A stretch of 64,000 nucleotides of DNA from Candidatus Limivivens intestinipullorum (GTDB lineage Bacteria; Bacillota; Clostridia; Lachnospirales; Lachnospiraceae), in assembly GCA_018711185.1 (NCBI GenBank), contig DVIQ01000073.1:1-64000 (forward strand), in the 5' to 3' direction. The notes beneath the pieces are model-generated. The model ran no database searches. It was given only the letters and a program-made list of their open reading frames with translations, and was not told the origin of the DNA. Of this stretch, positions 35,979 through 44,116 are shown piece after piece. The position numbers and the translations under genes were made by a program. Position 1 is the first letter of the stretch. Each line of letters opens with the position of its first letter.

Positions 35979-36905
35979 ATGGCAAAGAGAAGAGAGGTTA
36001 CTGATGCTCCAAACAAGCTGAACCGGATATCCAAAAAGACGAATCTGTGCTTCAATCTGATATTTGTATTTTTGGCGCTGCTGTGCATTATTCCCGTAAT
36101 CTTTATATTTATCATATCGATTTCTTCCGAAGACTCGATCCGGCATATCGGCTACCGCTTTATTCCGGAGTCCTTTTCGGCGGATTCGTACATCTTTCTG
36201 TTTCGGGAAGCGTCGATGATCCTGAGGGCGCTGGGCGTATCCTTTGTCGTTACGGTGACCGGCACCGCGCTGGGCGTGATGCTGACAACGATGATGGGCT
36301 ATGTGATTTCCCGGAGCAATTACAGACTGAAGGGCTTCTGCACGATGGTTGTGTTTATCCCGATGATTTTCAATGGCGGTATGCTTTCCTCCTACGTGGT
36401 AAACACACAGCTTCTGCATCTGAAAGACAGCATCTGGGCGCTGATTCTGCCGCTGCTTGTCTCGTCCTTCAATGTGGTGATCTGCAAGACGTTTTTTAAG
36501 ACTAATATACCGGAGTCGGTCATGGAGTCGGCGCAGATTGACGGGGCGTCGCAGTTTACGATCTTTGGAAGGATTGTGCTGCCCCTGGCAAAGCCCCTGC
36601 TGGCTACCATTGCGCTGTTTCTGACCTTTGGCTACTGGAATGACTGGTTCCAGTCTTCCCTGTACATTACAAATACAAAGCTGTATTCCCTGCAGGCGCT
36701 GCTGGATCATATACAGAGAAGCATTGAGGTGATGGCAAACAATCCGGCCATGGGCGTTACAATGACAGAATATATGAACTCCATGCCCAAGGAGGGCGCG
36801 CGGATGGCAATGGCGATCCTGATTATCATTCCCATCGCGTGTACTTACCCGTTTTTCCAGCGATACTTTATCTCCGGCCTCACCGTGGGTTCGGTAAAAG
36901 GCTGA
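35979..36905 (+). CDS. Sugar ABC transporter permease, YtcP/MalG type
   Basis: A 308-residue CUT1 permease, second of the pair, with a strong AAGGAGG-type site. The EAA loop is ESAQIDGASQFTIFGRIVLP, and FWNDWFQSSLYI-like GYWNDWFQ plus the YPFFQRYFISGLTVGSVKG C-terminus are family hallmarks. It forms the channel with the upstream permease. Confidence 0.9.
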   Translation: MAKRREVTDAPNKLNRISKKTNLCFNLIFVFLALLCIIPVIFIFIISISSEDSIRHIGYRFIPESFSADSYIFLFREASMILRALGVSFVVTVTGTALGVMLTTMMGYVISRSNYRLKGFCTMVVFIPMIFNGGMLSSYVVNTQLLHLKDSIWALILPLLVSSFNVVICKTFFKTNIPESVMESAQIDGASQFTIFGRIVLPLAKPLLATIALFLTFGYWNDWFQSSLYITNTKLYSLQALLDHIQRSIEVMANNPAMGVTMTEYMNSMPKEGARMAMAILIIIPIACTYPFFQRYFISGLTVGSVKG

Positions 36906-37031
36906 TCTTTTGGTTCTATACGGAAACGCGGGTTTCGGTTTCCGTGGAACGAGGCGGGATGAAAAGACGTTCCGCCCCGCATAAAGAAAAAGCTGCCGCC
37001 GGCAGCATAAGGCAAAAGGAGGTTTTTTGAA

Positions 37032-38471
37032 ATGAGAAAGAGACAGATACTCGCAACGGCCCTGACCGCGTCCATGGTACTTGGCATGATGGCTTCCACA
37101 GGGCTAACCGCAGCGGCAGAGGAAGAGGTTGTCACACTGAAATGGATTCAGGTGGGCAATGGTATGCCGGAAAATTATGACGCGTGGCTGGCGCAGATTA
37201 ATCCGTATCTGGAGGAGAAGATCGGTGTGAATCTGGACATGGAGATTGTTCCATGGAGCGACTGGGATAACCGCAGAAGCGTTATCACAAACTCCGGCGA
37301 ATACTTTGATATTCTGTTTACGGATCAGTCGCGCTACAGCTCAGAGGTTACGACGGGCGTGCTGATGGATATTACGGAACTGCTTCCGGAAGCGGCTCCC
37401 GATCTGTATTCTATGATCCCGGAGGATTATTGGCGGGCCGTTTCCGTAAACGGCGCGATCTATGGCGTTCCCACGTACAAGGACAGCTCCATCACCGAAT
37501 ATTTTATCTGGGACAAGGATGTGGCGGATAAATACGATATCGACATCGAAAGCATCACCACCTTTGAGGACCTTGCTCCGGCTCTGGCGAAAATCAAGGA
37601 GGGAGAAGGCGGCAATCCGTATTACATGTCAAAGGCAGGGGCCGATTTCCTTGTGACTGCATATTATGACCAGCTTGGCGCAGGCCTGTCTGCCCTCGGC
37701 GTAAGATATGACGACGAGACGAAAACGGTTGTCAATCCCCTTGAGGATGAGGACATTCTTTCCAAGCTGGATATTGTTCATCAGATGTATGTGGACGGCA
37801 TTATCAACGGCGACGCTCCCACATCAGACGATGCCAACAAATACAGAACCTTCTTTACGGCCCAGGGATGGAGCGGAGCGGCCGCTTCCACATGGGGCCC
37901 GAACAACGGAATCGAAAACTGCGTGGCTGTACAGTACGGCGATACGGTGGTGTCCAACACGTCCGTACGCGGTTCCATCAGCGCGATCTACTCCGGCTGT
38001 GAGCATCCGGACAAGGCCCTTGCGCTTCTGCAGCTTGTAAACACTGACAGCAAGGTGCGCGACTGGCTGTATTACGGTGTTGAGGGTGAAAACTTTGAGT
38101 ACACGGAAAACGGTACGGTTCGGAAGCTGAATACCGATTGGAGTATGGCAGGCTATACGCAGGGTACCTTCTTCGCGGTTACGGATCAGGAAGGCTCCGA
38201 GGGACAGTGGGAAGAAGTAAAGGCTTTGAACGAGGCCGCTACCCCGTCGATTATGCTTGGATTTGAAATGGATACAAGCAATGTGGAGACCGAGCTGGCA
38301 AACTGCCGTGCCGTTTACGAGAAGTACAGATACGAATTCTTTACGGGCGCGCAGGATCCGCGCGAGCTGATTGAGACAATCAAAAGCGAGCTGGATGCCG
38401 CGGGATGGGAGGCGATCCGGGCTGAGGCACAGGCACAGATCGATGCCCAGAGCGATACCGCAGAATCCTGA
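37032..38471 (+). CDS. Extracellular sugar-binding protein of ABC operon 1 (no lipobox)
   Basis: A 479-residue binding protein. MRKRQILATALTASMVLGMMASTGLTAAAEE is a Sec-type signal with an Ala-x-Ala cleavage site but no Cys, so lipid anchoring by the normal lipobox route is not expected. The mature part has the type I/II binding-protein features WIQVGNGMPENY, the DILFTDQSR segment, and GVPTYKDSSITEYF. GC-rich inverted repeats (GGAACG.../CGTTCC and GCCGCCGGC, about 36945-37002) in the 126-base gap after the permease gene could stabilise this transcript part, as is common for binding-protein genes. The start follows AAAGGAGG. It probably delivers a plant-glycan oligosaccharide. Confidence 0.88.
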   Translation: MRKRQILATALTASMVLGMMASTGLTAAAEEEVVTLKWIQVGNGMPENYDAWLAQINPYLEEKIGVNLDMEIVPWSDWDNRRSVITNSGEYFDILFTDQSRYSSEVTTGVLMDITELLPEAAPDLYSMIPEDYWRAVSVNGAIYGVPTYKDSSITEYFIWDKDVADKYDIDIESITTFEDLAPALAKIKEGEGGNPYYMSKAGADFLVTAYYDQLGAGLSALGVRYDDETKTVVNPLEDEDILSKLDIVHQMYVDGIINGDAPTSDDANKYRTFFTAQGWSGAAASTWGPNNGIENCVAVQYGDTVVSNTSVRGSISAIYSGCEHPDKALALLQLVNTDSKVRDWLYYGVEGENFEYTENGTVRKLNTDWSMAGYTQGTFFAVTDQEGSEGQWEEVKALNEAATPSIMLGFEMDTSNVETELANCRAVYEKYRYEFFTGAQDPRELIETIKSELDAAGWEAIRAEAQAQIDAQSDTAES

Positions 38472-38563
38472 GATTATTGTAAAAGTTCCCACCAGGCACG
38501 CATAAGCTGCGCGGACCAGGAGTAAACGATTACACCTTGCTCTGAACGGGAATAAAAAATAGG

Positions 38564-38609
38564 GCTGCCGCAAACTGCGTGTAATATCAGTAGTTTGCGG
38601 CAGCTTTTT
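38564..38609 (+). terminator. Terminator of sugar ABC operon 1
   Basis: Arms GCTGCCGCAAACT (38564-38576) and its exact complement (38592-38604), then TTTTT. Confidence 0.9.
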
Positions 38610-38635
38610 GCGGTTTAAAAATTTGGGGGCTTCCT

Positions 38636-38671
38636 GAAAAAGCGGCGCGCCTGGGGCAAAGCCCAGGCGCG
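38636..38671 (-). terminator. Terminator of the minus-strand fucosidase operon
   Basis: On the minus strand CGCGCCTGGG pairs with CCCAGGCGCG across GCTTTG-like loop bases and is followed by CCGCTTTTTC. It lies about 50 bases past the URO-D-family gene, converging on the plus-strand terminator. Confidence 0.75.
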
Positions 38672-38719
38672 TCCGTGTAAGCAGCCGTTCAGTCAATGGA
38701 ACGGTTACCTCCTTGATTC

Positions 38720-39757
38720 TCAATAGATTTTTGTGGCCTCTTCAAAGAGTGCGTGGATGTTCGCGGGCGGCACATCCGGCATGATGGCTTCATGGCTTGG
38801 GGAGATGATCAGGCCGGTGGGGAAGATGGTGCGGAGCTGGCGCACCTTCTGGCGTACCTCTTCCGGGCTGCCGTTTACCAGAAGATACTGGGTGTCCACG
38901 CCTCCGCAGAAGGATACCTTGCCGTCAAACTTCGCTTTCAGATTTTCCGGGTCCATGCCCGCGGCCAGTGCCTGAATCGGATGGACGGCGTCTACGCCTG
39001 CCTCGATGAGATCCGGGATAATATCCACAATGGAGCCGCAGGAGTGGTAGATAACCTTCAGACCGTAGCTGTGAGCCTGGTCCACCAGCTTTTTGCAGCC
39101 GGGAATCACAAAGCGGCGTACCATTTCCGGGGAGATCAGGGGGCCTCTCTGGCTTCCCACATCGTTTCCGATCAGAACGGCGTGAAGCTTGCCCTTGGTG
39201 GCCTCGTAGAAGATTTCTGCGGCTTTCAGATAAAAGGAGAGGATTTTTTCATCCACTGCCTCATAGATTTCCGGGTTTGCCACCATGTTCATCAGCGCGG
39301 TCTCCATGCCGAAGGAAGCGCAGGTGTCCTGGAAATGGCAGGCCCAGAGCATGCCGATGGCGGCCTTGTCCGGGGGCGCTAATTCCACCCTGCGGCGGCA
39401 TTCTTCCGGATCAATGTATTTTTCCGGGTCCGGCCACTGGAAGAAAGCCAGATCCTCGATTTCTTCCGCGTCCTTAAAGCAGCCGTCCGCGGTAAGGGTA
39501 CGGTTTTCCGCGTCCACGTTTCCGTCCATGTACCAGTCAAAGGCCGCGAAAATCGCGCTGGCGTTGGGAGACTGATAGGGAACTTCCACCGCGTAGAAGT
39601 CATCCCCGATGGCAAGCTTCAGTTCATGAAGATTTTTCACGCCGTAGTAGTCAAAAAGCGCCGGCTGGGAGTGAATGTCGGGCATACCGATCCAGGCCGC
39701 GGGGCGGTCCACCGGCTCCCGGTTAATGGTTGCGTAAAAACGTTCGAGACTGTTCAT
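38720..39757 (-). CDS. Uroporphyrinogen decarboxylase-family protein (methyltransferase-like)
   Basis: A 345-residue URO-D superfamily protein. The C-terminal half has LKVIYHSCGSIVDIIPDL and VSFCGGVDTQYLL, the His/Cys pattern of corrinoid- or thiol-dependent methyltransferases of the MtaA/CmuA type, and lacks the heme-pathway context. Start follows GGAGGAGG. It is the last gene of the operon with two fucosidases, an esterase, a binding protein and a two-component system. Heme synthesis makes no sense here; removal of a methyl group from a methylated sugar, or a related transfer, would (inference). No corrinoid protein gene is visible. Confidence 0.8.
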   Translation of the reverse strand: MNSLERFYATINREPVDRPAAWIGMPDIHSQPALFDYYGVKNLHELKLAIGDDFYAVEVPYQSPNASAIFAAFDWYMDGNVDAENRTLTADGCFKDAEEIEDLAFFQWPDPEKYIDPEECRRRVELAPPDKAAIGMLWACHFQDTCASFGMETALMNMVANPEIYEAVDEKILSFYLKAAEIFYEATKGKLHAVLIGNDVGSQRGPLISPEMVRRFVIPGCKKLVDQAHSYGLKVIYHSCGSIVDIIPDLIEAGVDAVHPIQALAAGMDPENLKAKFDGKVSFCGGVDTQYLLVNGSPEEVRQKVRQLRTIFPTGLIISPSHEAIMPDVPPANIHALFEEATKIY

Positions 39758-39782
39758 AGTTTACCTCCTCCTTCTTGTTTCT

Positions 39783-41204
39783 TTACTGAATTTTCAGCGC
39801 AAACGCGTGATCACAAGGTTTTGTGTTGGGCGCTTCCACACGCAGGCATTCCGGTGTCTGGACAAACTTCAGCGGCTCGTCCAGTCCAAGAAGCGATACG
39901 CGGGATACGTCCTTTGCGCCAGCCCGCAGGGACTTGATTTCCCATGCGCCGTTTTCCGGCCAGCCCATGGCGATGGCGTACAGGGCGCCGTCCCGAACGG
40001 TAAAGCGGAAATCCTGAGAGGTCAGCTTTTTGGCCAGGAAATCGGCGGATTTGCCCGTTTTAATCTGCTCCTTGATCTTGTCGGTATCGTAATCCTCCTC
40101 GTCCTCGCTGGTGGGACCTTCTGCGGCCACCTTATAAGGACGGGAACCGTAGATCGCCTCGCCGTTTACGGAAAGCCAGTCGCCGATGGCGTAAAGCTGG
40201 CGGATCGCCTCCGGATGGAAGGAACCGTCCGCGTAGGGGCCCACATTCAAAAGCAGATTTCCGTTTTTGGATACAATGTCGCAGAGCTGATGAATGACAT
40301 CCCGGGCCGGGCGGTACTTGGGATCCTGAACCATGCACCAGGTAACGTTGTCCTCCAGACGGTCATCAGACTGCCATACAAACGGTCTCGCGTTCGCGAG
40401 CTTTCCGCGTTCGATATCCAGAACGCCGATGTCCTTTGGAAAATCCTCCTGCTTATAGGTGAGGATGCCCTCCGGCATGTGCTGATAGTAGTGGTCTGCC
40501 ATCTCATAACGGTATTTTTCATCGATAATAAAGGAACGGCTGTCAAAATACACGGCGTCCGGCTGGTAGGCGTTTACTACCTCAGCTACCTTTTCCTTCC
40601 ATACCCAGCAGAATTTTTCGTCCGGATAGCGGTAGGGCTCATAGCGGTTTGTCTCCAGAGGAAGAGCGGGGCCATAGTAGATTTCATTTTTCGGGTCGTA
40701 GACGTCGGCCTCATTGTCCGTGGACATGAACCAGCCCCAGAGCCACTGGTGATGGAAGGTTGCCAGGGTTTTGATTCCCCTCTCGCGAAACGCCTGGAAG
40801 CATTCGCCCACAATATCCCGGTGCGGACCGTAATTGACGCTGTTTATGGGATTTACTCTGCTGTTCCAGAGAGAAAAGTTGTCACAGTGCTCGGATACCG
40901 GTCCCGCGTATTTTGCCCCGGAGCGGACAACCAAATCCGCCCAGGCCTCCGGGTCAAATTTCGCCCCGGTCATACCTTCGTAAAAGTTTTTGTAGCCGAA
41001 GTCCTTCAGGTTTCCATAGGTCTTTTCATGGTGAAGGTTGTGGGGGAGTCCTTTGGCGTACATATTTCGGGAGTACCATTCGTCCTTGTATGCGGGGACG
41101 CTGTAGGGTCCCCAGTGAAAAAACAGGCCGAACTTGGCGTCCCGGAACCAGTCCGGAACAGGGCGCTTTAAGGAATTCCAAGCATTCAGATAAGTTTGTG
41201 TCAT
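39783..41204 (-). CDS. GH29 alpha-L-fucosidase (copy 1)
   Basis: A 473-residue enzyme started at ATG 41204, with AAAGGAG eight bases upstream; the upstream in-frame ATGs lack a site. GH29 hallmarks are FRDAKFGLFFHWGPYSVPAY, GAKYAGPVSEHCDNFSLW, the predicted nucleophile Asp221 in AVYFDSRS, GNLLLNVGPYADGSFHPEA and NGEAIYGSRPY. A short C-terminal beta domain follows. No signal peptide, so it acts on imported fucosyl oligosaccharides. It is closely similar along its full length to the next gene, 34 bases away, and is a tandem paralogue. Confidence 0.9.
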   Translation of the reverse strand: MTQTYLNAWNSLKRPVPDWFRDAKFGLFFHWGPYSVPAYKDEWYSRNMYAKGLPHNLHHEKTYGNLKDFGYKNFYEGMTGAKFDPEAWADLVVRSGAKYAGPVSEHCDNFSLWNSRVNPINSVNYGPHRDIVGECFQAFRERGIKTLATFHHQWLWGWFMSTDNEADVYDPKNEIYYGPALPLETNRYEPYRYPDEKFCWVWKEKVAEVVNAYQPDAVYFDSRSFIIDEKYRYEMADHYYQHMPEGILTYKQEDFPKDIGVLDIERGKLANARPFVWQSDDRLEDNVTWCMVQDPKYRPARDVIHQLCDIVSKNGNLLLNVGPYADGSFHPEAIRQLYAIGDWLSVNGEAIYGSRPYKVAAEGPTSEDEEDYDTDKIKEQIKTGKSADFLAKKLTSQDFRFTVRDGALYAIAMGWPENGAWEIKSLRAGAKDVSRVSLLGLDEPLKFVQTPECLRVEAPNTKPCDHAFALKIQ

Positions 41205-41238
41205 AGTCTTTCTCCTTTGTGTTGAAATTAGCATTCCT

Positions 41239-42663
41239 TTACCGTTCAATTTTTAGAACAAAGGCGTGGCTGCAGGGCCGCTTGTCTGGCGCTTTTACTG
41301 AGAGAAATTCCGGTGTCTGGACAAAGGAAAGGTGGTCTTTCTGTCCGAGAAGGGAGACTCTGGAAACATTTTCCGCTCCGAGACGCAGATTTTTTATCTC
41401 CCAGAAACCCTCGTCAGGCCATCCCATGGCGATTGCGTAAAGAAAGCCGTCCCTTGTGGTAAAACGAAAATCCCGGGGCGTCATTTGCCTGGAAAGAATG
41501 TCCACCGCGTTGCCGGTTTTGAGCTGCTCCTTGATCTTGTCCGTATCGTAGTCCTCGTCCTGCTCACTGGTGGGCCCTTCGGCGGCCACCTTATAGGGGC
41601 GCGAACCATAGATGGCTTCCCCGTTTACCGCCAGCCAGTCTCCGATGGCGGTAAGCTCTTTTACCGCGTCCGGGTGGAAGGAACCATCCGCATAGGGACC
41701 AACGTTCAGAAGCAGATTCCCGTTTTTTGCCACCGTGTCGCAAAGCTGATGGATGATATCCCGGGCTGGGCGGTATTTTGGATTTTGAACCATGCACCAG
41801 GTAATGTTGTCCTCCAGGCGTTCGTCCGCCTGCCATACAAAAGGCTTCACATCCGCCACCCTTCCGCGCTCAATGTCAAAGACTCCTAGATCCCGGGGAA
41901 AATCCTCCAGCTTGTGGGTGATGATGCCGTTCGGCGACGTTTCATAGAAATGCGCGGCCGCCTCAAACCGGTATTTTTCATCAATAATAAAGGTACGTCC
42001 GTCAAAATATACCACATCCGGCTGATACTGATCCACGACCTCGCGGATTTTCTCTGCCCAGGTACGGCAGAATTTTTCATCCGGATAGCGGTAGGGCTCG
42101 TAACGATTCGTCTCCAGGGGAAGAGCGGGGCCGTAGTAGATCTCGTTTGCCGGGTCGTAGACGTCGGCCTCGTTGTCGGTGGACATAAACCAGCCCCAGA
42201 GCCACTGGTGATGGAAGGTAGCCAGCGTTTTGATGCCCCGTTTGCGGAAGGCTTCAAAGCACTCTTTGACAATATCACGGCGGGGACCGTAATTGACGCT
42301 GTTTACGGGATTTACCCGGCTGTCCCAGAGGGAAAAATTGTCGCAGTGCTCGGATACGGGGCCCGCGTATTTTGCCCCGGAGCGGACAACCAAATCCGCC
42401 CAGGCTTCCGGGTCGAATTTCGCCCCGGTCATGCCCTCGTAGAAATTTTTATAGCCGAAGTCTTTCAAATTTCCGTAAGTTTTCTCGTGATAAAGATTGT
42501 GGGGCAGTCCCTTGGCGTACATATTCCGGGAATACCATTCATCCTTGTAAGCAGGAACGCTGTAGGGACCCCAGTGGAAGAACAGCCCGAATTTGGCGTC
42601 CCGAAACCAGCCGGGGGCCTTGCGTTTAATGGAATCCCATCCGCAGCGGTATTCTTGTGTCAT
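41239..42663 (-). CDS. GH29 alpha-L-fucosidase (copy 2)
   Basis: A 474-residue paralogue of copy 1, starting at ATG 42663 (AAAAGGAG eight bases upstream). The same hallmarks are present, with predicted nucleophile Asp221 in VVYFDGRT, where copy 1 has FDSRS. The two copies differ mainly in the active-site flank (Gly/Ser), the helix after it, and the C-terminal beta domain, which suggests different linkage or aglycone preference rather than simple dosage. It lies 20 bases after the esterase gene in the same operon. Confidence 0.9.
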   Translation of the reverse strand: MTQEYRCGWDSIKRKAPGWFRDAKFGLFFHWGPYSVPAYKDEWYSRNMYAKGLPHNLYHEKTYGNLKDFGYKNFYEGMTGAKFDPEAWADLVVRSGAKYAGPVSEHCDNFSLWDSRVNPVNSVNYGPRRDIVKECFEAFRKRGIKTLATFHHQWLWGWFMSTDNEADVYDPANEIYYGPALPLETNRYEPYRYPDEKFCRTWAEKIREVVDQYQPDVVYFDGRTFIIDEKYRFEAAAHFYETSPNGIITHKLEDFPRDLGVFDIERGRVADVKPFVWQADERLEDNITWCMVQNPKYRPARDIIHQLCDTVAKNGNLLLNVGPYADGSFHPDAVKELTAIGDWLAVNGEAIYGSRPYKVAAEGPTSEQDEDYDTDKIKEQLKTGNAVDILSRQMTPRDFRFTTRDGFLYAIAMGWPDEGFWEIKNLRLGAENVSRVSLLGQKDHLSFVQTPEFLSVKAPDKRPCSHAFVLKIER

Positions 42664-42682
42664 GAAGAACTCTCCTTTTCGT

Positions 42683-44077
42683 TCAGTTTTTAAAAATCGG
42701 AATCCGGTCAAAGGCCAGGGGCGGCAGGTAGGTCACTTCATCCACCGGCGGCACCATAGTCGGATTTGCCCCGCTGCAGAAGGATAAGAGCGCGTCCGGC
42801 TTTGGCTCTCTGGAAAGATGGAGATACAAGGTATTCCTGCACTCCCGGGGACTGTGAAGCGATTCGATTATGATTTCTCCGTCTTCATCCGCCATGGAAA
42901 ATCCGCTGTTTTCTCCGGCGCCGGAATACATCACAAAGCCCAGGCGCATATTTGCGAACGTCAGCTTCAGAACCTTTGGTTCCTCCAGCACCGCCCCGGA
43001 CAGCTCCGGCGCGAAGAAGGATTCCTGCCCGTACAAGATGTGGGCGCACAGCTTCGCAAGCTTTTCTCCCAGCATGACATTGGCATGGGCGCTGTTGTGA
43101 ATGCCGTCGGAGATGGAGCAGTTTACCGTAGGCAGAATATAAACGCCGGGAATCTCCTTTGCCGCCCGGCGCTGGGCTTCCCGAACTATGCCCCAGCATT
43201 CGTCATGAAGTCCGTCCACCTGGCGGTTCAGCTGAAAGGTGAAGAAGGGGATGTCATAGCCAAGGCTTTTCCTTAAAGATTCCACCATCCGGCAAAAACG
43301 CTCATAGTAGAGAGGAGCATTGTCGGGGTCTGTGTCTGAACAGCCTTGGTACCAGAGTATGCCGGCATAATTTCCCTTTGTCAGGGCGATGCGGTTCAGC
43401 ATATTCTGGTAGAGGTCGCCGCTTTCAGGGAGCCAGCGGCTTAAGGGGGATCCGCCGAGAGCAGTCTGAACCAAGCCCACAGGGCAGCGGCTCAGATTCT
43501 GAAAATTCCTGCCGAAGGACAGATAGGGAGACACGCCGGGGATTCCCATTTCTTCATTAGGGAGGGAACCGCCGCCGGTGCTCTCGTTCATGGGATGAGT
43601 AGCCAGATCCCAGACACCCCGGTTCCGGAAAAGATGAACCCCCAGCGTGGGCGGATCCAGGGCGTAATCCCAGCTGTGGCCGGCCGAGTTTGACTGGCCG
43701 GCAATGAGGAAGAGATTGCCTACGCCGATGTGCAGGGCGGTATCGCCCCGGTAAAGCCAGGACACTTCCGGAACGGTGCTTTTTGTGTCCAGACTCGTCT
43801 CAATCCGGTATAGCCCTCCTGCCGGAATTTTCGCGGTGTGTGAAAAAACACCGGAAAAATCCGGATTGGTCTGGTGATCCATTTCCGTCCAGGGGATGAC
43901 GCAGGTGTTGTCATTTTCGTTCATGACCCGGTAAACGGGACGGACGTTCTCTACGCCCACCTCAATGGCAGCCGGGTGAACCTGATAGGAGCCCTCAAGG
44001 AGGACGCTGCCAAAGCCGTTCTCCTGCTGGATGATTTCCCAGTCAGAGGGCCGTGTGGTTAAAGTGATTCCATGCAT
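42683..44077 (-). CDS. SGNH-type carbohydrate esterase (sialate O-acetylesterase-like)
   Basis: A 464-residue protein with the SASA/SGNH pattern: LIAGQSNSAGH with the catalytic Ser near residue 129, ALGGSPLSRW, GILWYQGCSDTD, and SDGIHNSAH with the Asp/His pair. An N-terminal ~115-residue beta domain precedes it, as in sialate O-acetylesterases, and a short beta segment follows. Members remove O-acetyl groups from sialic acids or from plant polysaccharides; with fucosidases alongside, deacetylation of a side chain before fucose removal is plausible. No signal peptide is evident. Confidence 0.85.
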   Translation of the reverse strand: MHGITLTTRPSDWEIIQQENGFGSVLLEGSYQVHPAAIEVGVENVRPVYRVMNENDNTCVIPWTEMDHQTNPDFSGVFSHTAKIPAGGLYRIETSLDTKSTVPEVSWLYRGDTALHIGVGNLFLIAGQSNSAGHSWDYALDPPTLGVHLFRNRGVWDLATHPMNESTGGGSLPNEEMGIPGVSPYLSFGRNFQNLSRCPVGLVQTALGGSPLSRWLPESGDLYQNMLNRIALTKGNYAGILWYQGCSDTDPDNAPLYYERFCRMVESLRKSLGYDIPFFTFQLNRQVDGLHDECWGIVREAQRRAAKEIPGVYILPTVNCSISDGIHNSAHANVMLGEKLAKLCAHILYGQESFFAPELSGAVLEEPKVLKLTFANMRLGFVMYSGAGENSGFSMADEDGEIIIESLHSPRECRNTLYLHLSREPKPDALLSFCSGANPTMVPPVDEVTYLPPLAFDRIPIFKN

Positions 44078-44116
44078 AATATGATCTCCTTGCCGCCGTT
44101 ATCCCGCCATCGCTGG

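Noticed and set aside
38720-39757. Naming the URO-D protein hemE
   Set aside because: Its His/Cys pattern and operon context fit the methyltransferase branch, and no heme gene is nearby.
39807-41171. A 454-codon plus-strand open frame opposite the first fucosidase
   Set aside because: It is the antisense shadow of the GH29 gene; it has no recognisable domain and no ribosome binding site, and a similar antisense frame lies over the second copy.
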